Source of the DNA: Beroe ovata
Lineage: Eukaryota > Ctenophora > Nuda > Beroida > Beroidae
Assembly (NCBI GenBank): GCA_946803715.1
Contig: CAMPET010000006.1
Span: 540,888-604,887 of the forward strand
Length of the DNA stretch: 64,000 nt
Reading direction: 5' to 3'
The notes beneath the pieces are model-generated. The model made no database searches, was not told where the DNA came from, and saw only the letters and a list, made by a program, of their open reading frames with translations. The position numbers were made by a program, and so were the translations under genes. The stretch's first letter is position 1, and each line of letters opens with the position of its first letter. Shown here in pieces: positions 37,117-47,467 of the stretch.

Positions 37117-39053
37117 GATATCTAAGCAGATGGCATGATGAATTCACAAAATTATAAATCCATGGTACTTTATGAACAGATACATTTCAGAAAAGAAAGA
37201 TTCTTTAGAGACTTCAATCTGTAAGACCTTTCTCCAACTCTGTACTAGAACACCAATAAGATCACTTTAATATAACATTGTGGTGAGCAGCAAGATCTAA
37301 ATAAATCACACCAAGATGAGGCATAATCAGTCCAATTCCTACCTCAGCTTTCGGGGGTGTTCAAATTGCCTGAGCTTTTTATGAGGTAGGCCCCCCAAGC
37401 AGTCATACCCTGGTACCAGGTGTAGCACCATGAAGTGCAGTGACCACCCGAAACAGTCTTAATCTTTACTCCAGCATCAAGAGATTAAGTAACACACTTA
37501 GTACAATAATATAATGACAATTTCTTTTAATTGCAATTTTTGAATGTGATGAAAATAAATGAAAAATAAAAGGAAAATGATATTTAACCATTAAGCATGT
37601 AAATAAGAAATAAAAGGATAATGGTATTTAACAATCACAATTCTCTAAAACACTGAATACAAGCATTCGCAGCCATTGAAATACTCCACCTTTATACTTA
37701 GCTGTCCAATAATGAATCCAAGAATGAATTCAAAAATACGACCACATATGGAGGAAGGAAACAGCAAATAAATGTTAATGCCCCTTTTTTGCAACAAAGT
37801 GGTGACTTTTCAGATAATCATTGAATCTAGATTTGCTATCTAAGTAGGTAGGACCTTCAATCTTCTGCAATACTAGAGTGGATATGTACCAATAATGATT
37901 AAGACTAACAGTCTAAATGCTCTTCTTATAACTTTCGAAATCAAACTTTGGGAAAACTTCAATATTGAGTTTCCTCGCAGTTTTGTTGCAAAGAAACTGC
38001 ATAATAATAATATAACTTTACTTACCTGCTTCAGATGATTGAACATTGTAGACAGTGATACAAAGTCAATTGAATCAAACCCACACACTTTTTCACCACA
38101 AATCTACTGACAGTTTCAAGACATTATAGTCTCTTCTTCAGGATCTCCACAAAGTGTGGCCCTCGCTTCTCAAATTTGATTGTAATAAGTAGTGTTGATA
38201 AGTTTAAAACTTTACTTACCTATATTTTAAAATTCACATTTTACAGCAAATACTTGTTAATACTTTCAGGTTTTCCTAGCCTATTTATATTCAATCGCTC
38301 GCAATTTTTTTTGTCAAATTTTATCTGTCCTCTGTTCAACGCGCGCGCGCCTTCATCGAAGGCCGTGGAAACATCAAAACTAAAACATGTTTAAGCCTTC
38401 AATGAAGTGGTGTGCGCGCGATCCTTGCCGGATGCAGATGTTATCTGTCTACTGTTTCTTGCGCGCGGCGCACGCGCCTTAATCGGAGGCCTGTTTAGCC
38501 TTCGACGCGATGAAAGTGCAGCGCGCCCAGTGAACAGGTAACATCCGTGTGCACACGTTGCGCGCCCCTGTTCTACTCAGTGAACTGAAAAGTCGTAGAA
38601 AGGAGACGCGCAGCGCGCGGAGTATTTGGGTCACGCAGCGCGGGAACATAACATCCGGCAACGCGATCCGAAAATCAGAGGTCAGATAAAATCTGACGAA
38701 GGTTTTTTTGTGTTTTGATCCTCAGTCAGTCGCGTCGACGCTGCGCAATTTTTATCGGAAGCCGCAGAACAGGCTTTCGATGAAAGTGAGCGCTTGCTAA
38801 ACATATGAGAGGTCAGATGAAATCAAATCTGACAAGCGCAATGACAAATGGAGGATTTTAGCCCAGGGATTTTAGCCCGGGGATCTTAGCACCAATAAAC
38901 TCAGCTTTATCAAAAAGTTTCATTTGTTAATTGCCATATTTGATCTGCCAATATTATTCTCAAAGTTAGAATCTGCTCTAGCCAAAAAGGTTGACTGCAG
39001 TGGTAATTTGTTCATTCTTCTTGTCACTAGACATCATATTGAGAATTTAGATC
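37117..39053. other. Gene-free divergent interval
   Basis: No gene is seen between the divergent POC5 (-) and FAXDC2-like (+) genes. From 38336 to 38830 the DNA is GC-rich repeat material with GCGCGC patches and inverted CTTCGATGAAGG-type motifs. Both promoters must lie here. Confidence 0.6.
38440..38491 (-). repeat. Interspersed GC-rich repeat, copy 2
   Basis: The reverse complement matches 9398-9447 almost throughout: it starts with GGCCTCCGATTAAGGCGC and ends with AACAGTAGACAGATAAC. Confidence 0.75.
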
Positions 39054-40832
39054 ATGAGGAAAGTAGAGGAGATACCAAGCAGAAATGTGGAAACCCCTGT
39101 AAAGGTAGTACTTATTCATTTTTGTTTATGGTTTCAAGAAAAATGAAGCATCATTGTCATAACTCTGGATAAGTCCTGTCATCAGAGTTTCATTTTTAAT
39201 AGCTAATATTGATATTTGGAATATTTCAGACTGGAGTTATTTGGGAAACCTTGAAAAGCATGGTTTTTATTTTTGGTACTGCTACCATAACAACAATTGC
39301 TGTTAGAAACTCAGTCAATCCCTACATTGATAAGTTCTGGGGAGCCTCACATGATTTTTGGGGTGCACTTTGGCCACAGTTGTCCGGAATGGGGGGTCAG
39401 AGGGACATAGACATATTCTGAGCTANTCGCATAACTTTTGTGCTGATTGATATTTTGAATTACGGTTTTTTGCATTCAATGCAGAATTTATTTCTGAATG
39501 GGATACAACCGGAAATTAGTACTTTTGAAGATATGAATTTTTGCCTATTTCCACCATTTGGACAACTGTGTTGGCTTAAGATATACAACTTCTTTGGAAA
39601 GAATGATTTTATTGTGCACAATCTAGGTAGGTAAATTAATTCCTATGAGTTATGATTTTTATGTAAGCCACTTTGTTAAATGGTTATTATGTTGATTATT
39701 TACTTATCCATCAGGATCAGCTTTTTGTAGTTGGGGCTGTTTTGTCATTTTCAATGCTTTATTCTTCTGCTGTGATGTCACTGGAAAACCACATTGGCTG
39801 CTCAAGTACAAAGTACAAGAAGGGAAAAATCAGCCAGTTAGTATTTGTAGACATCCTGAAAAATTTATGGAAAAGTTTTTACGTGCATGAAAATCTATCT
39901 GTTGATAGGTTGATAAAGAGAAGATATGGAAGTGTTTGAAGACTTGTGCTTTCAACTGGTTAATAGTCAGTCCAGCCTTCACATTGTTCATGTATTTTCC
40001 ATCAATCTATATTGGAAGCTATCACAAAGGAGATCTTCCAACATTTGAGAGAATTCTGTTTGAGTTTCTGATGTTCAGCATAGTGGAAGAGATACTATTC
40101 TACTACAGTCACAGGTCATCAGGAGCTCTTCAATCCATATTTAGTAATATTTGTTTTTCAAGCATGAGGGTTTCAATCTTATTCAATCCTTTCTCCTATC
40201 AATTTAATAATTTCCATGTTAGGTTACTTCACACACCAAAGATGTATGCGAAGTTTCACAAGCAGCATCATGAGTGGACAGCCCCAATCGGTGTTACCTC
40301 CGTGTACTGTGGAAAGTTCGAAATGGTTCTGTCAAACTTGTTCCCAGCAGCAATGGGTCCAATGATCATGAGATCACACATCTTTGTGACTTGGATTTGG
40401 TGAGTCCAGTTAAGCCTTGGATTCATTGGAAAAATCCTTTGTAAGAGTAATAGCTATATTATCCATGAACAGGTTTGCCTTGGTTATTTTCTCAACCACA
40501 TTGGCTCATGGTGGTTACCATGTACCCTTCCTCTTTTCTCCTGAGTCTCATGACTACCACCACAAAACGTAAGCTAACCTCTATCTTGGAAATGCTAAAA
40601 CATTAACTGTAAATTTCACATAAAGTTATCCAATGTAATGTTCATCAGATTCAACTGTTGGTTTGGAACTCTGGGCATTCTTGATAAGCTTCACAAGACT
40701 GATAAACCCTTCTCAAGCAGCATCCAAGGAACCCGGCATTACATATCTTTCTCACTGACTCCTGTATCTAAACTGCATCCTGATCCTGCATTTGTTGGAA
40801 AACCCTCCACCAGCAATAAAAAGATTGAATAG
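39054..40832 (+). CDS. FAXDC2: FAXDC2-like fatty acid hydroxylase-domain protein, copy 1 (8 exons)
   Basis: Exons 39054-39104, 39230-39362, 39531-39626, 39715-39836, 39909-40114, 40223-40399, 40473-40568 and 40649-40832 join in phase to 354 aa. It has several hydrophobic helices, a loop with CDVTGKPHWLLKYKVQEGKN, and the three histidine clusters of the fatty acid hydroxylase superfamily: YSHRLLHTP, FHKQHHEWTAP and SHDYHHKT. These bind a di-iron centre in ER-membrane oxygenases; FAXDC2 is linked to sterol C4-demethylation in mammals. The N-terminal part (TGVIWETLKSMVFIFG, FWGASHDFW) resembles vertebrate FAXDC2. The boundary between exons 2 and 3 is the least certain: the stretch 39363-39530, with an N at 39426, could instead be partly coding. 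It is the paralogue of the gene at 45337-46877. Confidence 0.85.
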
Positions 40833-41565
40833 AGAGGGAATATAAACTCGTTGTTGGCTGTTGAAACATAACTTGGCATGATAAGCCTGTAAGAGCTGCT
40901 CTTAGTTGTCAGTTATGCATTAGATGTATGTGTGTACGTGTGTAGATTATTTCGAGTGAACTAAGGTATTAGAATCATTACCTCATCGCAAACCAGGGGC
41001 AGCTCATTGATACAAGACCCCTGAAATCACGGGTGCAGCTACTGTAATTGATGGTGCACAGCTTGTGCTATAACCCCGCTCTATGCATTACTGTTGTATA
41101 CTTGATATTTAGTGCTCTATCAAATGCTGTTTTGTTAGTATTGTATGTATTTTTGTGTATTTTTTATGTATTTATGTTGTTTATTTCATGAAAGAAACTT
41201 GCCAAAACATCAAAATTATCATTGTTGCTTGCAATAATCAATAGTGCTAGTAAGGAATTTTATAAAAATGTATTTGTTTGATAAAATGTTATAATGTGTA
41301 GGTACCTACTTTCATCAACCTTGGCGTTATTTTTCATTGAATCTCTCTTCTTCAAATACTTTAATGATAGATTATTTAGTGTTCAATGATATGAATCAAT
41401 GTACGAAACATGAGCATAATATCTCACCAAAATTTGAACTATTACAGATGGCCTAAGAATGCGACTCATCAGATCATTGGAAAAACATCAGGTAGCAGTG
41501 TCCTGGAGTATGCTACCAAAATCACGGCATGATAAGTGAAAGCCCAGTCAAATGAGCTTTATTCA
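40833..41565. other. Spacer between FAXDC2-like copy 1 and POLG
   Basis: No gene is seen. The stretch 41440-41531 is open in two frames after a CTATTACAG acceptor-like site and could be a 5' exon or leader of POLG, but an in-frame TGA TAA at 41530-41535 blocks a direct extension of the POLG frame. Confidence 0.5.
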
Positions 41566-44500
41566 ATGAAGCACAAAAAGGTCCTCTCTCCTGTATCAAG
41601 CTTACTGAACCATCGAGCTGATCTTGTCCGACCTAAGAAAATAATAAAACAATCATTCGTTATTAAAGAAGATGACGAATTTCGCCAGGTTTATAAGCCA
41701 GACAATCCGTTTGAGCAAACAGAATCACCTAAAGTTCACTCGGGAAACAGCTCAGTCAACAAGAATGAAATTCGATTCAGGAAATTGGATTCGGACCAGG
41801 CTGCTAGACATAACACGTTTGGTATTCAGATGATACCAAAATCGTTACATCAGAGAATATTTCACCACTCTTCCCCCTTGTTAGACAAAGCCATAGAGAA
41901 TCAATGTGCTGCTCAACTAAAGGAGTTTGGACTTAACAGTGGAGTAGCACAAGCCTCAGATTCCGTTGACATTTCTCTTCCGAAATGCACTTCAAATATT
42001 ACAGAGTTTTTCAACAATATTGCAAACAAACAGTTACATCCCTATAAGGGTTACATCAACAGCCTGGCAGACTGTGAATATTTACCACGACTTCCTACTG
42101 AATGGTCTAGGGAGAGTGGTTGGAGTAAGTATACTCAAAACGGTTCCATTCCAGTTGAATACCCTGAATGCAATATGATTGTATTCGATGTTGAGGTTTG
42201 CATTCAAAACGGGAACAATCTTCCAGCACTAGCCGTCGCAATTTCACCAGACTTTGTGTATAGCTGGACCAGTCCTGCTCTCGATAAACCATGGCTCTAC
42301 AACAGGACTCCCAGTACAGACCTGCTGATACCAATGGGAAGTGAACCCAAGCTCATTGTGGGCCATCATATCATGTATGATCGAGCTCGAGTTGCAGAGG
42401 AATATCAAGAGAAGAGATCAAAATTGCGATTCCTCGATACGCAAAGCTTACATGTTTGCGTTTCGGGTTTGGAAAATAATCAGAAGGGCCAATGGCTCGG
42501 TGCTAACTCAAACGATGAGTTAACGAAAGCTTGGATGAAAGTTGGTGCCCCAAATTCGCTAGCTGCAACTCATAAGTTGTATTGTGGTAATGACCTTGAT
42601 AAAAGTGAGAGGGATGTTTTTGTATCGGGCTCACATTCTGATGTGCAAGAGATGTTCCAAAGTCTAGTAACATATTGTGCCAATGACGTAGTGGCAACAC
42701 TCAATGTCTTCAAGAACGTCTGGAAGTTGTATGAAGAGAGGTTTCCTTCTCCTGTTACCCTGGCGGGAATGTTTGAAATGGCTTCTTGTTTCATTCCCAC
42801 CAACAAAAACTGGTACAGATACATAGCTGAATCAGATGCAACATTCTATGAGATGCAAGGAGAAATCCAAAAGGTTTTGTCACTGCTTGCAGACGAAGTT
42901 TTATTGAAGTATAACTTGAACAGGGAAAAGGCGTTGAAAGACCCATGGATATCTCAACTTAACTGGTCTTCGAAAAAGGTAATTGGTGTAAAAACGAAGA
43001 AACTATCGGTTAAAGCACAAAAAGAGGAAGACGAAAAACGGGAGAGGGACAGAAACAGACCCATGACCATTGGCGCTGCAATTGAGAAAGTATGTAATGG
43101 CCCACCAGACAAACCAAAGCATTATCTGGGAGCCCCTGAGTGGTATCGGTCTCTCTGTCCTAAAGCAGCGAGTTACAGTGACATAACATGGCAACGTGGA
43201 CCACTTGATGTGTCCTTGTCAGCTGCAGTTGCTCCGCTCCTTCTCCAACTGACCTACCTAGGGCATCCTCTGTACAGGACACATCATCATGGATGGGGAT
43301 ATCTCACTGCCCTTTCTCCTGAAGAGGCGATTCGCAGGTGCGCTTTGGTGAAGAAGTTCGTTCCTGATGCTGTTGTATTAGATGGTCAGCAGGGTACTGT
43401 TGCTGACTGTGAACTAGTTGAAAACGCGAAAGCTGAATATGGTGAGGAAATTGGGGAGTTGAGAAACCAAATTGAGTTGATTTCAAAACGCGGTGAACCA
43501 CCATCCGTATTTATCAATCAAAACTTTAGTAAGATGAGTCTTAACACACATCAGGTGGGGAATGTGGGAAATCCATTGGGTAAGGGCTTCACTGGTAGTA
43601 TTGAAGAAGGAGTCATTTCAAGTTCCGGTAGCACAGAGGCTCAAGATGTTCTCACTCTTGGGTTAGGTCTGACATCCTGGAGAAACACCAGAAGCAGGAT
43701 TATATCGCAATTTGTAGTTCAGTTGAGAGACTGTGATTATGAAAGCCAGGAAGCTGCTACCAAAGGTAGGGAAAATTTGGTAGGTGCCATTCTACCTCAA
43801 GTTGTCCCTGCTGGAACTATCACTCGGAGAGCAACTGAACAGCTTTGGCTGACTGCTTCCAATGTTAGATCTGATAGAGTAGGCAGTGAGTTCAAAGGAG
43901 TTGTAACCTCTTTCCCAGGATATTGTTTTGTCGGTGCTGATGTTGATAGCCAGGAACTATGGATAGCTTCGCTCATAGGAGACAGTAAATTCGGTGAACA
44001 TGGGGCAACGCCACTAGGTTGGATGTCCCTCCAGGGTCAGAAGAGCCAGGGAACAGACATGCATAGTATGACAGCTGCTGAGCTATCGCAAGGAAGACCC
44101 GGATTAGTATCCAGAAATGCTGCTAAAGCCTTCAACTATGCACGGATATATGGCTCTGGTAAGGGACTAGCAAGGAAAATGCTCAAAGATTGTTGCACAG
44201 AACTAAGCGACGAGGAGGTCCACGCTGTCATTGACCGTATGTTCCAGCGTACTAAAGGTAAACAGATGTACAAGTTAACCAAACTCGGTAAGAAACAAGC
44301 CCTTATCCACGATCTCAACTTGGATGAGATCAGTGCTGAAGATTTGCAGCATGTCAGTAGACTGACTGGCTTCACACCTTTCCAATTGGCTGATCATCAA
44401 AAGTCTCGTTATGCAGGAGGTTCGGAATCTGCGATGTTCAACAAACTTGAGGATATAGCCAGATCGAAACACCCAGCAACCCCATTTCTGGGATCGAGGA

Positions 44501-44973
44501 TTACACGAACTCTAGAGCCTGGTGTCATACAAAAGTCTTATCAACTGAATAGCAGGATCAATTGGGTTGTACAGTCCAGTGCAGTTGACTTTTTACATCT
44601 CTTATTAGTGAGCATGCAGTGGTTGATGACTGAATATAAGATACCTGGAAGATTTGCTCTCAGCATTCATGATGAAGTGAGATTCCACATTCCACTTGAA
44701 TACAAATACGAGGCTGCCCTTGCGTTGCAAATTTCAAATCTTCTTACTCGTGCATTCTTCTCTTCACAGCTGGGCATATATGATCTTCCGAACAACGTTG
44801 CATTCTTCAGTGGTGTAGATATTGACCGATCTCTGAGGAAGGATGTGAGGGATGAATGTGTGACTCCATCTAACCCTCATGGGTTAGCATTCTCATATGG
44901 TATTGAACAAGGTGAAGAACTAGACATATTTGATCTGCTACAAAAGGTGGATGTGCTAAAGTCGCATCGGTAG
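41566..44973 (+). CDS. POLG: Mitochondrial DNA polymerase gamma catalytic subunit, intronless
   Basis: A single uninterrupted frame gives 1135 aa from the first ATG; the human protein has 1239. Family A polymerase with proofreading. Exonuclease motifs are intact: FDVEV (Asp about 208), IVGHHIMYDRA, and YCANDVVATLNVF. Polymerase motif A is VGADVDSQELWIASLIGD (catalytic Asp about 792), motif B is SRNAAKAFNYARIYGSG, and motif C is FALSIHDEVRFHIP (Asp-Glu about 1036-1037). The matching KSQGTDMHS segment follows motif A. The enzyme copies and proofreads the mitochondrial genome. The N-terminus is basic (MKHKKVLS..VRPKKIIKQ) and could serve as a targeting sequence. The frame is closed upstream by TGA TAA. 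The absence of introns contrasts with both flanking FAXDC2-like genes and with vertebrate POLG. Confidence 0.95.
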   Translation: MKHKKVLSPVSSLLNHRADLVRPKKIIKQSFVIKEDDEFRQVYKPDNPFEQTESPKVHSGNSSVNKNEIRFRKLDSDQAARHNTFGIQMIPKSLHQRIFHHSSPLLDKAIENQCAAQLKEFGLNSGVAQASDSVDISLPKCTSNITEFFNNIANKQLHPYKGYINSLADCEYLPRLPTEWSRESGWSKYTQNGSIPVEYPECNMIVFDVEVCIQNGNNLPALAVAISPDFVYSWTSPALDKPWLYNRTPSTDLLIPMGSEPKLIVGHHIMYDRARVAEEYQEKRSKLRFLDTQSLHVCVSGLENNQKGQWLGANSNDELTKAWMKVGAPNSLAATHKLYCGNDLDKSERDVFVSGSHSDVQEMFQSLVTYCANDVVATLNVFKNVWKLYEERFPSPVTLAGMFEMASCFIPTNKNWYRYIAESDATFYEMQGEIQKVLSLLADEVLLKYNLNREKALKDPWISQLNWSSKKVIGVKTKKLSVKAQKEEDEKRERDRNRPMTIGAAIEKVCNGPPDKPKHYLGAPEWYRSLCPKAASYSDITWQRGPLDVSLSAAVAPLLLQLTYLGHPLYRTHHHGWGYLTALSPEEAIRRCALVKKFVPDAVVLDGQQGTVADCELVENAKAEYGEEIGELRNQIELISKRGEPPSVFINQNFSKMSLNTHQVGNVGNPLGKGFTGSIEEGVISSSGSTEAQDVLTLGLGLTSWRNTRSRIISQFVVQLRDCDYESQEAATKGRENLVGAILPQVVPAGTITRRATEQLWLTASNVRSDRVGSEFKGVVTSFPGYCFVGADVDSQELWIASLIGDSKFGEHGATPLGWMSLQGQKSQGTDMHSMTAAELSQGRPGLVSRNAAKAFNYARIYGSGKGLARKMLKDCCTELSDEEVHAVIDRMFQRTKGKQMYKLTKLGKKQALIHDLNLDEISAEDLQHVSRLTGFTPFQLADHQKSRYAGGSESAMFNKLEDIARSKHPATPFLGSRITRTLEPGVIQKSYQLNSRINWVVQSSAVDFLHLLLVSMQWLMTEYKIPGRFALSIHDEVRFHIPLEYKYEAALALQISNLLTRAFFSSQLGIYDLPNNVAFFSGVDIDRSLRKDVRDECVTPSNPHGLAFSYGIEQGEELDIFDLLQKVDVLKSHR

Positions 44974-45336
44974 ATGATGATTGATGTATTCATGCAATAA
45001 CTTTAGTTTTGGAGGTTTTCCAAGACTTTTGATCGTAGGTATGTTTTATTGAAGATTTCGAATGAAGTTCAATTCCTAGCAACACGGAAAGATTTTTCCT
45101 GTTTTTATTTTCCTACTTTCTTTTAACTTATTTATTGTGTGACATATTTTGTCGCTAAACTACTGAATTGTATTTTATCTTTTACGATGAAATTGTATTT
45201 TTCTGCTCTCTGAACTCATTCAGGAAAAGTCTTCTATTTACATTGTACAATGTACATGGTATGTATATTTGCATGCATACACTTGAATTTTCATGAAATA
45301 ATTGACAATCATGTCAGCCATGGAGGTACGGTATTG

Positions 45337-46877
45337 ATGGAGCATCACAGACTGAAACTGATATGGACCACAAACAAGGCAGGAGTGTACTTTGTTCTGT
45401 TTACAGGACTTGTCCAAATATGGATCCTTTACAGTCAACCGGACTCGTGAGTTATTAAACAGTATAATAATACAAGAAGCGTAGGTATGATAGTATCATT
45501 CTTCACTCATTACTCATTGTTTACTCGCCTTTTTTTCTCCACAGGACAACAAATAAATTTATGGATTGCTGCCGCTCTAAACTCGAATCCCTCTGGTATT
45601 TCGTCTGGGTTGGGATATTCAACAAGAATACCTTTGTTATCCGAACTATCGGAACAACAGTCTGGGTATTGCTCTGGTATACACTCGTGAACAGCTTCTT
45701 CTTCATCTGTGACGTCACAGGTCGTCCAGACTTCATACACCGGTACAAGATCCAGGAACCGCGGAAGTCGGTGTCTCGTGACAAGATAGTGGAGTGTCTC
45801 AGGGTGAACTTTGTTAACCTTGTGGTGGTCCACTCAGTCATCAACATCCTCATGTACCCTGTGTTAGAGTGGAGAGGTGCACTTCATACTGGCGAGCTGC
45901 CAACTTTCGGGGAGGCAGTGATCCGGCTAGTGGCATTCAGATTGGTTGAGGAGGTTGCCAACTACTACTCCCACAGGTAGCATTGGGAGGACACTTAGAG
46001 GATTGTACAGTTAGAAATGGAAGATCTGTCTGATAATCTCACTCTGAACTTTATTCTCTACTAAACTATGTTATCAGGTTACTCCATACCCCTGCACTGT
46101 ACAAGTATCACAAGCGTCACCACGAGTGGACGGCTCCCATAGGCATAACCACGGTATATTGTGGTCCAGTGGAGCACGTGCTCAATAACCTGGCACCTGT
46201 CATGCTGGGTCCACTCCTCTTCGGCAGTCATATTCTCCTTACTTGGGCATGGTAACAACTGACATATTACACTGATATTCAGTGCTCCCTGTTTCGTCGC
46301 TGAGTTTTCAATGTTGTAATTATCCGGTAATTTCATGATTAGCACTGAAATAATCACTACTACACCATGGTACCAGGGTATCGTATCTTCTACTGGCAGC
46401 TATCATGGAACATATTGGATACCACCTCCCTTTCTGTTATAGTAATGAGGGACACGACTTCCATCACAAAACGTGAGTTTCACCATGGACACTCCCCGAG
46501 TCAATCACTATAGTACCAAGTGGGGTGGCGACTCGCCCTCCATGCCACTTGGTACTATAGTCATTGATCTGAGTCATTGATCTGAGTCATTGATCTGAGT
46601 CATTGATCTGAGTCATTGATCTTAGTCATTGATACACTCGGATCAATTATATCACTACATCAGACCTCCAATTGATTAATTAATTGCTGTTCTAGTAATT
46701 AAAATCATGATGTTACTCTATGATAGGTTCACCAGTTGGTACGGTACGTTAGCATTCCTCGATGTGCTCCACGGTACAGATCGACCGTTCAGTGACTCTG
46801 TACAGGGTAGACGACACTTCATTTCCTGCAGTCTGACTCCTGTTAAAGATATTGTCAGAGATAACAAGGGCAAATAG
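45337..46877 (+). CDS. FAXDC2: FAXDC2-like fatty acid hydroxylase-domain protein, copy 2 (5 exons)
   Basis: Exons 45337-45446, 45545-45976, 46078-46251, 46377-46472 and 46727-46877 join in phase to 320 aa, starting MEHHRLKLIWTTNKAG. It keeps CDVTGRPDFIHRYKIQE and all three histidine clusters: YSHRLLHTP, YHKRHHEWTAP and GHDFHHKT. Its last four intron positions match those of copy 1, in the same phase, so the two genes are tandem duplicates. Copy 2 has fused the exons that correspond to copy 1 exons 3 to 5. The product is a predicted ER-membrane di-iron oxygenase acting on a sterol or fatty acid. The N-terminus differs from copy 1 and from vertebrate FAXDC2. Confidence 0.88.
46501..46567. repeat. 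Inverted repeat, 23-bp arms with one mismatch
   Basis: Arm 46501-46523 pairs with 46545-46567 in 22 of 23 positions around a 21-nt loop. It lies in the last intron of FAXDC2-like copy 2, next to a 13-bp tandem repeat. Confidence 0.85.
46561..46632. repeat. 13-bp tandem repeat
   Basis: Five and a half copies of TCATTGATCTGAG stand in tandem, the fifth with one change. The first unit overlaps the right arm of the adjacent hairpin. Confidence 0.9.
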
Positions 46878-47467
46878 TCTTCAGATCTGAGAACTTTCAG
46901 TTTAATATAAAAACTTTTTATAATTTTACCTATCACTTCTTAACTAATGTTGAATTTTTAGTAATGATAGATTTTTTGTAGTCACGACTTTTTACTTTTT
47001 TGAAACTTAATGATAAATTCAGCTAGCGAACTTTATGTTTGTATGCATTTCTTATCTCTTTTATTCAATTTCCTATGGTATTTCATGATTCTTTTTCATT
47101 TTGCAGAGTTTATGTTTAAACTTTTATTAGTACATCGTTTCGATAGTCAGTTTTGTTTTAAATGTAAAAACTTTGCCTTGCTAAGTTATTTTGTACTGCA
47201 CGGTAGAGAAGCTATTACCTACTTACCATAGTCAATATTGCATTCATATTATGGCATTACGGATGAGCATTATATCAGAAGAAGAATGTAGTATTGCCTA
47301 ACATAATATGGGGTGGATCTTGGACATTGCCATGTCCCCATATAATATTGCACTACTAATTACCTACTTATTCACATAAAATAAGTACCTTTTCACTACC
47401 CATTCCCCAATTATTATCCCACTATACCACTATTCACTTATTCAGTAATTACTGTTGCACTGTAGGT

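Noticed and set aside
41530..41565. Earlier GTG start for the POLG frame at 41536
   Set aside because: Nuclear genes start at ATG; the first in-frame ATG is at 41566 and TGA TAA stands directly before the GTG.
45510..45853. Minus-strand frames of 107 and 110 codons opposite FAXDC2-like copy 2
   Set aside because: Shadows of the plus-strand exon 45545-45976, which carries the recognisable hydroxylase sequence.
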